A DNA stretch of 35,022 nucleotides from DASWHD01 sp036393335 (GTDB lineage Bacteria > CG2-30-53-67 > CG2-30-70-394), in assembly GCA_036393335.1 (NCBI GenBank), contig DASWHD010000189.1:1-35022 (forward strand), read 5' to 3'. The stretch's first letter is position 1. Each line of letters opens with the position of its first letter. This document shows, one piece after another, positions 14,037 to 22,570 of this stretch. The position numbers were made by a program, and so were the translations under genes. The notes under the pieces are model-generated. The model did not search any database. It was not told where the DNA came from and saw only the letters and a program-made list of their open reading frames with translations.

Positions 14037-16192
14037 CAATCGAACTCCTGCCAAATGCCGGCGAACTGCATCGCGGTGCGCAGCCGTTGCAGGGGACCCT
14101 GGTTGTCGACCTGCCACTGGAGGAACCGGTCCTGGACGGTCTGGTAGCCCTGCCAGAAGGGCGGCAGCTCCGCCGGATCGCCGCCTGCCGGATGGCCCTC
14201 GATGAGGGCGAGGAAGTGATCGGCCCAGGCCCGTTCGTCCAGTGAGGTGGGCGGGCTTGCGGTCAGGGCGCGGTGCAGCACCGCGGCGGCGCGCTCGCCA
14301 TTGCCGAGACCGTGCAGGCATTGCGCCAGGGAGGCGGCGACGCGCCACGGCGTCACGGCGCTGGCGGCGGACGCCGGCTCGATCTTCTCCAGCAACGCCG
14401 CGGCGTCGGCCAGGCGACCGGCCTCTTGCCAGGCGACGGCCAGGTGGTAGCTGGCCTCGGGCAGGGTAGCGGACAGGGTCGGATCCTCCGCGACGGCGGA
14501 GGCCGACCAACCCAGGCTGGCTTCGCGGTCCCCCAGACGCAGGCCGAGGGCGCCGCAGCGCAGGCGCTCGCGCGGTGGCAGGGCCGCCACGTCGACGCGC
14601 GCGATGAAGTCACGCCATTCCCTTTCGAGCTCGGGGGAGTACGCCGCGGCCAGGGCCTCCAGGTAGGCGAGACGCGTGTCGGCGTCGGCGCCCGGCGTGG
14701 CCGCGAGGTGGGCGAGCAAGACGACGGCGCCCTCCATATACCCCTCGGCGGTGAGGGCGCCGGCGAGATGGTGGCGAAATCCGGGGGTCAGGGTGGCGGT
14801 GTCGTGGCGCTGTGCACGGAAGGTGTAATAGACCTCCAGCAGGTCACGCGGCGGCAGGCGGTCGAGCCACAGGCGGGAGAATGCGTAACCGTAGAACGGT
14901 TCGAACCACGGCTCACTGGGTAGGGTCTGCTCGGTGCGCGGGCGGTTGTCGAGGCGTTCTATCACGTCGTCCCACCGGTCCTCGTTGGCCCACAGTCCCA
15001 GATGGAGATCACGCGCGAGGGCGCGGAGCTGCGGGCGTCCGGTCTGAATGGCCAGATTGCGCAGGGGTGCGAGGAGGGGCAGGCGGTCGAGGCGTCCGGT
15101 CTCGGGATACAGGACCTGGATCTTACGCAGGCGGCTGAGCTCGGCCATCGCGGTGCGGCCGTACTGGACCTGCACCTTCTCATAGGTGGCCAGCGCCTCC
15201 GCCGGGCGGCCGGCGCGCAGGGCGGCGTCACCCTCCTGCATCAGCAGGCTGGCGGGGGCCTCCTCCGTCAACTCCTCGCGGAGCCGGTCGAGGAGAGGGT
15301 CGGTTTGGGCGGTCTCGCCCCGGGCCAGGAGGGCGCGAACCACCTCGTAGCGGTAAATGGGAAAGGCCGCCAGGTCGACCGCACCCGCTGCGACCAGGGT
15401 CTGGTACTCGCGCAGGATGCCCGGGGCGTCGCCGCTGGCGACGGCGTTGTCGAGGTACACCATGCGGGCGAGGGCCGCGACCGGATGGTCGGGGAAGGCG
15501 GTGAGGATCTCCTTGGCGACGCGGTAGGCCTCCAGCCACTCGCCACGACGCTCGCGGACCGTCATCTCGCGGTAGCGGACGTAGGGACGCAGCTCAGGGT
15601 CGCCGTCCACGCCACCGGCGCGGTGGTAGTAGGCGAGGGCCTCGTCCCAGCGGTCATGGGTGCGATACAGCTCCGCGAGGGTGAAGAGAGCGCGGGTGGC
15701 GGGCGGTTCGGCGGGGTGCAGAGTCACCGCCTGGGCGAGGGACTCGATCGCGTCCTGGGGCCGTCGTGCGTCGCGCACCCGGTAGAAGGCGACCTCGGCG
15801 GCGGCGCGCAGATAGGTCGCGGTGGCGCCGATTGCGGTGCGCGGGGCGGTGTTGATGATGCGTTCCAGATCGTGGATCGCCTCGGGATAGTCGCGTTCGC
15901 CGAGGCGCAGCCACGCGCGCTGGAGCCACTCCGCCAGACGTGGCGGGAACGCCGACCACGCCTCGGCGGTCGGCTGTGGCAGGGTCGCCGGGGTGAGCAG
16001 GAGATCGTCGGTGGAGAACGATGCCGGCAGGGCGGCGCGGACGGCGTTGTCCTCCGCCATGGCGAAGCGGTGGTCGATCGACGCCCAGAGGGCGCGCAGC
16101 GGCGCGTCGCCTGGCTGGGGCTCGGCACTAACGAGGACGGCCGACACACCGGTGAACAGGGCGAAGAGGAGAATAGGGACGGGCGGGTGCAT
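14036..16192 (-). CDS. Exported tetratricopeptide-repeat protein co-transcribed with flrC
   Basis: 718 residues. A Sec signal (ILLFALFTGVSAVLVSAEPQ) is followed by helical repeats through the whole length. TPR-like units include WLQRAWLRLGERDYPEAIHD, PATRALFTLAELYRTHDRWD and MQEGDAALRAGRPAEALATY. No enzymatic motif is seen. It should act in the periplasm or at the outer face of the inner membrane as a binding scaffold. Tight coupling to flrC and a shared sigma-54 promoter link it to flagellar assembly or its checkpoint, but no known flagellar protein is recognised. No Shine-Dalgarno is seen at the ATG, and the predicted transcription start is only about 10 nt upstream, so translation may be near-leaderless. 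Confidence 0.8.
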   Translation of the reverse strand: MHPPVPILLFALFTGVSAVLVSAEPQPGDAPLRALWASIDHRFAMAEDNAVRAALPASFSTDDLLLTPATLPQPTAEAWSAFPPRLAEWLQRAWLRLGERDYPEAIHDLERIINTAPRTAIGATATYLRAAAEVAFYRVRDARRPQDAIESLAQAVTLHPAEPPATRALFTLAELYRTHDRWDEALAYYHRAGGVDGDPELRPYVRYREMTVRERRGEWLEAYRVAKEILTAFPDHPVAALARMVYLDNAVASGDAPGILREYQTLVAAGAVDLAAFPIYRYEVVRALLARGETAQTDPLLDRLREELTEEAPASLLMQEGDAALRAGRPAEALATYEKVQVQYGRTAMAELSRLRKIQVLYPETGRLDRLPLLAPLRNLAIQTGRPQLRALARDLHLGLWANEDRWDDVIERLDNRPRTEQTLPSEPWFEPFYGYAFSRLWLDRLPPRDLLEVYYTFRAQRHDTATLTPGFRHHLAGALTAEGYMEGAVVLLAHLAATPGADADTRLAYLEALAAAYSPELEREWRDFIARVDVAALPPRERLRCGALGLRLGDREASLGWSASAVAEDPTLSATLPEASYHLAVAWQEAGRLADAAALLEKIEPASAASAVTPWRVAASLAQCLHGLGNGERAAAVLHRALTASPPTSLDERAWADHFLALIEGHPAGGDPAELPPFWQGYQTVQDRFLQWQVDNQGPLQRLRTAMQFAGIWQEFD

Positions 16193-16212
16193 GGGGAGTC
16201 GAGCCGGAGGAA

Positions 16213-16228
16213 CGCAAGCACCGTGCCA
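16213..16228 (-). promoter_or_regulatory. Sigma-54 promoter of the TPR-flrC operon
   Basis: The minus strand reads TGGCACGGTGCTTGCG: TGGCAC, 5 nt, TTGCG, with GG and GC 10 nt apart. It is placed 21 nt before the TPR gene start. A sigma-54 promoter ahead of flrC matches the class II step of the Vibrio/Pseudomonas flagellar cascade, in which an FlrA/FleQ-type activator switches on the FlrC operon. Confidence 0.78.
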
Positions 16229-16431
16229 TGCGTCATGGCGCGCCCGGCCGATGGAGGGGGATCGAGTGGTCGACGGCTAACTGCTTGCCAGAGCGGAGGA
16301 CGCGATTAGGCCACTCGCGCCGCGCGTGGGGTCCAGGGCGGGGGGATCCCGACGCTTCAGTCAGGACATTGACGCACCGGTGCTCGCGGGTGCCGCGCGG
16401 CGCCGGTGCTTGCGCGACGCCGGCGACCCAG

Positions 16432-16470
16432 CTCCCTCTCCCCTGGTGGGTGAGGGTTGGGGAGAGGGGG
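16432..16470. repeat. CCCTCTCCCC...GGGGAGAGGG palindromic repeat
   Basis: A C-rich block (CTCCCTCTCCCC) is followed by G-rich blocks (TGAGGGTTGGGGAGAGGG). Related copies occur at 24809-24853 and, in opposite orientation, 24896-24940. The pattern is that of a dispersed intergenic palindrome common in high-GC bacteria. No coding capacity. Confidence 0.55.
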
Positions 16471-16600
16471 TCGAAGGTGTGGTCCGAGGTGGGCCGGGCT
16501 GCATCCGACAGGTTGGGCAGAGCCCGCCCCCTGATAGGGAGGGGGACGCCACGCTCCCCCCTCGCCGCCCGGCACAGGTCCGGGCGGCTTCACCCCCCGG

Positions 16601-16624
16601 GATGGCGGGCGACCGCCCGCCATC
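16601..16624 (-). terminator. Perfect hairpin downstream of the sigma-54 response regulator gene
   Basis: Eleven-bp perfect arms (GATGGCGGGCG / CGCCCGCCATC) with a 2-nt spacer, about 60 nt past the stop of the regulator gene. There is no T-run, so its role as a terminator is uncertain. A weaker CCACCA/TGGTGG hairpin lies between it and the stop codon. Confidence 0.4.
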
Positions 16625-16681
16625 AGACCGTCGGGAGCGATCCACCACCTGACCTAGGCGTGGTGGCCGAACGAGCGCGGC

Positions 16682-18088
<1,407 letters not shown>

Positions 18089-18124
18089 GGATCCTCCGAT
18101 GTAGGGGCGGCACGGCAACGGGCA

Positions 18125-18153
18125 GCCTAACAACGGCCGTCTGAGGGGGTCAA
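18125..18153 (-). promoter_or_regulatory. Possible sigma-70 promoter of the response regulator gene
   Basis: The minus strand has TTGACC, 17 nt, TTAGGC, ending 36 nt before the ATG at 18088. The -35 is good but the -10 is poor. The remainder of the divergent spacer to 18399 shows no gene. A vegetative promoter would fit a master regulator. Confidence 0.3.
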
Positions 18154-18399
18154 ACAGCGCCGGATCCGATGTCGATCTCTCACCCCGTGCGGATGGCGGC
18201 CGCCGATCTGCGTGCCCGCGGCGCGAGCAGCCGGCCTATTTTTGATGAGCTCTGCGCCCTGGGTCGCGGGACTCGCGGTTGACCGTCGCGACTATGTCGC
18301 CCCGCGCAAGGCCATGGTAGAGTGAAACCCGACGGTTCGAGAGAAGATTAGTCCGCACGGTTCTCGTAACCCGTCCTTCTGCCTCCCCCACCGCTCCCC

Positions 18400-20409
18400 A
18401 TGGCTCCCGACGCGGCCTCGATTCCCGCCACGCCGACCTATTCGCTTGAGGCCTTCCCCGCCGCTGCCGCATGGCTGGACCATAGCGGCGCGGTGCGCGA
18501 GGCGAATCGGTTGTGGCGGCGACTGCTGGGCGACCAGGCGATCGGCCAGCCCTTCGTGGAGCGGCTCCATCCCGAGGACGGCGAGCGGGTTCGGCGTGGC
18601 CTTGGCCTGGTGCAGGTCGGCAATCTGAGTCCCACGTTTCGCGTGCGGGTGGCGGTGGATGGCGGTTGGGCGCCGTATACCCTGCGCGCGTGCGCCGACG
18701 GCGGCATCGGCGGCATGGGGCTTGGCGCCGGATGGCTCATTCACCTCCACCCGTGCGAGGGTCAGGGCGAGGCGGTGGTCTCCCTGGCCGCCGGCAACGG
18801 CGCCCTCGCCTTCGCCCACGAGGTGGCGGTCGACCTGTTGCAGGAGCTCGACCCACAGCGCCTGCTGGCGCGCGCCCTCGACGGCCTGGTCGCCGCGCTG
18901 CCGGTGCGGGCGGCCTTCATCCCGGTGTTGGATCGCCAGGAGCGGATGGCGGCGGTGGTGGCGGTGGCGGGCCGCGGTCTTGAGTCCCTGCGGGGCCGGC
19001 GGATCGAGGTGGTCGGTGGGGTGTGCGGCCGTCTGGACGAGATCGGCCGGGCGCGGTTCGTGACGGCCGGTGATCCGCTGTTCACCGATGACCCGCTGTT
19101 TCCGGAGGGACCACCCCCCGAGGGTCTCTTGCTGGCGCCCCTCCACTACGAGGACCGCGTCCTGGGGGGGATCTGCGCCGTGCCCCGAGCGGGGCGGCCG
19201 GAGGCGGTCGACTCCCTCCTCCTGGAGAGCGTCGAGCTGCTGGCGCGCCTGGTCTGCGGAACGTTGCAGAGCGCGCGCCGCTTCGACCGGGTCCGGCAGG
19301 CCAGTGACCACCACGAGCGGTTACTCAGCGTCTTGCCTGATCCTCTGTGGATCATCGGCCCGGACGACGTGGTGGAGGAGTGCAATACGCCGGCCTCTCA
19401 GCTCATGGGCAATGACTGCGTGGGGCAAGCCGTAAACACCGTGTTTTGCGAGGGCGCCGGCGGTGAGATCTGTGCGGCGATCGCCGCCGTGCAGGCCGGT
19501 ACCGCGGCGCGCGCCGACTTGCGCGTCTCCCTCGTCCGGGACTCGCGGCCGTTGACGGCCCTGGTGGCGGTCCTTCCCCTGGCGCCCCGGGAGAGCGGCC
19601 GGGTAGTGGTGTTCGCCCGCGACATCACGCAGCTCCTCGCCATCGAGGAGGAACGCGAGCAGATGCGTGCCGCCACCACCGAGGCGGCGCGGCTGGCGGC
19701 GGTCGGCGAGCTCGCCACCGGCATGGCGCACGAAATCAACAACCCCCTGATGGGCATCATCAACTACGCCGACCTCGCTCGCGACGAGGTGCCGGTCGAC
19801 TCGACGATGCGCCAGTGGATGGACGTGATCATCTCCGAAGGCGAACGCATCGCCGAGTTGCTGCGCCACCTGCGCGCCCTGGGACGTTCCGACGGCATGG
19901 CCGTAGAGCCCACCGCTCTAGCAGACACCGTGGCGGCGGCTTTATCCCTCGTAGGCCATGGGCTCGGCCGTGAGGGCATCGACGTCGCATTGGACCTCCC
20001 GCCGGCACTGCCGCCGGTGCTGGTGGTGCCGTATCAGCTCCAACAGGCGATCATCGCACTGATCTCCAACGCCTGCTGGGCGATCGCCGAGAGACGCTTG
20101 CCCTGCACGACGGACTCCCGCGGTTGGATCGGGATCCACGCGGAGCCGGCGATGGAGGGTGACCGTCGCGGTGTCCGTTTGACGGTGGCAGATAACGGAG
20201 TCGGCATCGACGGCCAGGATTTGCCCAGGGTCTTTGATCCCTTCTTCACCCGCCGGACGGGGCGCTCCGGCCTCGGTCTCGGCCTGACCCGGGTACGCAA
20301 GGACGTGGCCGGTTGGGGGGGCCAGATCCACGCCGGCCGACGCCAGGAAGGGGGAGCGGTGGTCACCCTATGGATACCGACTCAGGCAATGGAGGAGCCG
20401 TGCACATGA
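18400..20409 (+). CDS. Sensor histidine kinase with PAS-GAF-PAS input
   Basis: 669 residues, no membrane segment, so probably cytoplasmic. An N-terminal PAS-like part (residues 10-110, AWLDHSGAVREANRLWRRLL) precedes a GAF-like domain (140-300). A second PAS (305-410) contains LPDPLWIIGPDDVVEECNTP. The HisKA domain has phospho-acceptor H444 in ATGMAHEINNPLMG. The HATPase domain carries the N box (IALISNACWAIAE), G1 (VADNGVGI) and G2 (GRSGLGLGLTRV). It overlaps the next gene by ATGA. There is no clear Shine-Dalgarno before the ATG. Divergent from the response regulator above, it could phosphorylate that regulator or FlrC; the partner is inference. Confidence 0.87.
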   Translation: MAPDAASIPATPTYSLEAFPAAAAWLDHSGAVREANRLWRRLLGDQAIGQPFVERLHPEDGERVRRGLGLVQVGNLSPTFRVRVAVDGGWAPYTLRACADGGIGGMGLGAGWLIHLHPCEGQGEAVVSLAAGNGALAFAHEVAVDLLQELDPQRLLARALDGLVAALPVRAAFIPVLDRQERMAAVVAVAGRGLESLRGRRIEVVGGVCGRLDEIGRARFVTAGDPLFTDDPLFPEGPPPEGLLLAPLHYEDRVLGGICAVPRAGRPEAVDSLLLESVELLARLVCGTLQSARRFDRVRQASDHHERLLSVLPDPLWIIGPDDVVEECNTPASQLMGNDCVGQAVNTVFCEGAGGEICAAIAAVQAGTAARADLRVSLVRDSRPLTALVAVLPLAPRESGRVVVFARDITQLLAIEEEREQMRAATTEAARLAAVGELATGMAHEINNPLMGIINYADLARDEVPVDSTMRQWMDVIISEGERIAELLRHLRALGRSDGMAVEPTALADTVAAALSLVGHGLGREGIDVALDLPPALPPVLVVPYQLQQAIIALISNACWAIAERRLPCTTDSRGWIGIHAEPAMEGDRRGVRLTVADNGVGIDGQDLPRVFDPFFTRRTGRSGLGLGLTRVRKDVAGWGGQIHAGRRQEGGAVVTLWIPTQAMEEPCT

Positions 20410-22349
20410 GCACCCCTCGGATATTGTTGGTGGATGACGAGCGCAGTATTCGCGAGACCCTCGCCCTCATCCTGGCGAAGGCCGGGTACGAAGTGGTGAC
20501 GGCGGAGGATCTGAAGAGTGCTTTTGGCCAGTGCAAGAACGGCCCGTGGGACGTGGTGCTCACGGACTTGATCCTGCCGGATGGGAGCGGCATCGACTTG
20601 TTACGCTGCGTCCGGGAGAGCGGCTCCGAGATCCCGGTGATCGCCATCACCGGCGAGCCCAATGTCGAGACCGCCGTGGAGGCGGTACGCCTCGGCGCCT
20701 ACGACTACGTCTCCAAGCCGATCCGCCGCGAGACCCTGGTCACGGTGGTCGGGCGCGCCGTGGAGAAGCACCGGCTGATTCGCGACAACCAGCGCTACCG
20801 TGAGGACCTGGAGCGTCTGGTGGAGGAGCGCACCGCCGAGCTGATCGCCTCGGAGCAGCGCTATCGAGAGCTGATCGAGCAGGCGCCGGCGATGATCTAC
20901 CAGATCGACGAGGAGGGACGCTTTCTCACCGTCAATCAGACGCAGCTCGCCCGCCTCGGCTACCGTCTGGACGAGCTGCTCGGTGTGCCCCTAGCGGAGA
21001 TCTGCTCCCCCAGCCAGGGGGACCGAGTCGCGGCCCACCTGCGGCGGGTGCACGACCAGGGCAGCGGGGAGCTGGAGGTCGAGTTCGTGTGCAAGGACGG
21101 CCGGCGCCTCAACGTCGAGGTGCGCGCCACGGCGGTCCAGGATGAGGCGGGCGACTTCCTGCTCAGCCGCGGCTTTGCCTACGATGTCACCGCCCGCAAA
21201 CAACTGGAGATGCAGCTCATCCACGCGGACAAGCTGTCGACCATCGGCCTAATGGTGTCGGGCGTGGCGCACGAGCTGAACAACCCCCTCACCGGCATCT
21301 GCGGCTACGCGGAGATGTTGCTGCAAGACGAGGGGTTATCCCCCGACCTGTACGCCACCCTGCGGCTGATTCACAGCGAAGGGGAGCGGGCGACCCGGAT
21401 CGTGAAGAACCTCCTAAGCTTTGTGCGCACCGGCGGCGGCCGGGCCACCGATTACTTCGACCTCCACAGCACGATCGACTCCGTCATCGACCTCATGGGC
21501 TACCGCCTGCGGCGCAGTGAAGTAGCGGTCGAGCGTGACTTCGATCCCGATGTCGCGCCCCTGTTCGGGGACATGCACCAGCTGCAACAGGTGTTGCTCA
21601 ACCTGGTCCACAACGCGATCCAGGCCATGGACGGGGGCGGACGGCCCGCGCGGCTGCGCCTCGTGACGCGCATGGCGCGGGATGAGGTGATGGTGCAGGT
21701 GGTGGACACCGGCCATGGCATCGCGCCGGCGGACCTCGCCCATGTCTTCGACCCGTTCTTCACCACCAAGGCCGAAGGGGAGGGCACCGGCCTGGGGCTG
21801 TCCATCAGCCGCGCTGCCGTCGAGGCCCACGGCGGCCGGATCGGGGTGGAATCGCGGGTGAGGGAGGGAACGACGTTCACCTTATGGCTGCCCATCACCG
21901 TCGGGCATAGGAGAGAGGCGCGTGTCGAAACAGCTCCTGTCGAGAAGACCGCCGTGCCGGTGGATCCTGCCGGCGCGGTCCTGGTGGTGGACGATGAGCT
22001 GCACGTGCGCAACTGGCTGGAGAAGATCCTGATGGGGTTTGGCTACCGGGTGAATGTCGCGACCAGCGGCGCGGAGGCCCTCACCCATCTGGCCGAAAAC
22101 GAGTACGGCGCAGTCCTCACCGACTACATGATGCCGGGACTGAACGGCATCCGACTGTACGAGGAGCTACGGCACAGTTATCCCTACCTGCGTGGCAAGC
22201 TGGTGATGATGTCGGGGGCCATCGACCCGCAGCTCGATCGTTTCCTGCGGGACCACCAGATCCCTTTTTTGCAGAAACCGTTCAACGCCGAACAGCTCCT
22301 GGAGACGCTGAGCCGCATCGCGTCCCATGCGCCGGTGGCTCGGACCTAG
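20406..22349 (+). CDS. Hybrid sensor kinase: REC-PAS-HisKA-HATPase-REC
   Basis: 647 residues. The start ATG at 20406 overlaps the upstream stop and has GGAGGAG in front; earlier in-frame codons belong to the upstream gene's shadow. First receiver with D54 (VVLTDLILPDGSG). A short coiled coil (EDLERLVEERTAELIA) and a PAS domain (IEQAPAMIYQIDEEGRFLTV) follow. HisKA has H289 (VSGVAHELNNPLTG). The HATPase domain has LVHNAIQAM, VVDTGHGI and GTGLGLSIS. The second receiver, from about 520, has D573 (AVLTDYMMPGLNG). Two receivers around the kinase core suggest an input phosphorelay and an output or sink. With the upstream kinase it forms a two-gene signalling unit. Confidence 0.9.
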   Translation: MSTPRILLVDDERSIRETLALILAKAGYEVVTAEDLKSAFGQCKNGPWDVVLTDLILPDGSGIDLLRCVRESGSEIPVIAITGEPNVETAVEAVRLGAYDYVSKPIRRETLVTVVGRAVEKHRLIRDNQRYREDLERLVEERTAELIASEQRYRELIEQAPAMIYQIDEEGRFLTVNQTQLARLGYRLDELLGVPLAEICSPSQGDRVAAHLRRVHDQGSGELEVEFVCKDGRRLNVEVRATAVQDEAGDFLLSRGFAYDVTARKQLEMQLIHADKLSTIGLMVSGVAHELNNPLTGICGYAEMLLQDEGLSPDLYATLRLIHSEGERATRIVKNLLSFVRTGGGRATDYFDLHSTIDSVIDLMGYRLRRSEVAVERDFDPDVAPLFGDMHQLQQVLLNLVHNAIQAMDGGGRPARLRLVTRMARDEVMVQVVDTGHGIAPADLAHVFDPFFTTKAEGEGTGLGLSISRAAVEAHGGRIGVESRVREGTTFTLWLPITVGHRREARVETAPVEKTAVPVDPAGAVLVVDDELHVRNWLEKILMGFGYRVNVATSGAEALTHLAENEYGAVLTDYMMPGLNGIRLYEELRHSYPYLRGKLVMMSGAIDPQLDRFLRDHQIPFLQKPFNAEQLLETLSRIASHAPVART

Positions 22350-22419
22350 CCCGCATCGCTCACCATGAATCTGCTACGCACGAGCAACTGCCCGCATCTC
22401 CTGGCCGTGTCCTCGTCCG

Positions 22420-22485
22420 CGGCAGGAGCCGAATCCCTTCGGCGACCTGTGCCCATTGGGTCGCCGATAGAATCGGCTCCTGCCG
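22420..22485. repeat. REPIN-like double palindrome
   Basis: Outer arms of 13 bp (CGGCAGGAGCCGA / TCGGCTCCTGCCG) enclose inner arms TCGGCGACC / GGTCGCCGA. Each half resembles the GCAGGAGC...GGCGACC REP units of proteobacteria, so the pair forms a REPIN/BIME. It sits between two converging genes, where it might act as a bidirectional terminator or mRNA 3' end protector. No REP transposase (RAYT) lies in the window. Confidence 0.7.
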
Positions 22486-22524
22486 TGGGTCAGCCAGGAT
22501 CTACGGCCATTGGCACGGGCTCGC

Positions 22525-22550
22525 GACGATCCCTGGTGAGAAATGCGGGC
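22525..22550 (+). repeat. Solo copy of the sequence found at the IS1182-like element's end
   Basis: These 26 bp, read as reverse complement, match 30305-30330 at 25 of 26 positions (core GCCCGCATTTCTCACC). It lies 20 bp from the stop of the LpoA-like gene. It may be a leftover transposon terminus or a dispersed repeat. Confidence 0.5.
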
Positions 22551-22570
22551 TATCCCCCGCGGGGAAAGGC

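Larger units (their letters stand above)
16229..16681. other. Spacer between the two sigma-54 activator genes
   Basis: About 450 bp with no believable gene. It contains a GC-palindromic repeat at 16432-16470, a hairpin at 16565-16587 (CCGCCCGG / CCGGGCGG) and a perfect hairpin at 16601-16624. Confidence 0.5.

Noticed and set aside
16357..16648. Short frames in the spacer between the regulators
   Set aside because: They read through palindromic repeats and hairpins and have no ribosome site or similarity.
22510..22524. TGGCACGGGCTCGCG as a third sigma-54 promoter
   Set aside because: The -12 element lacks TTGC and no gene starts downstream on that strand.
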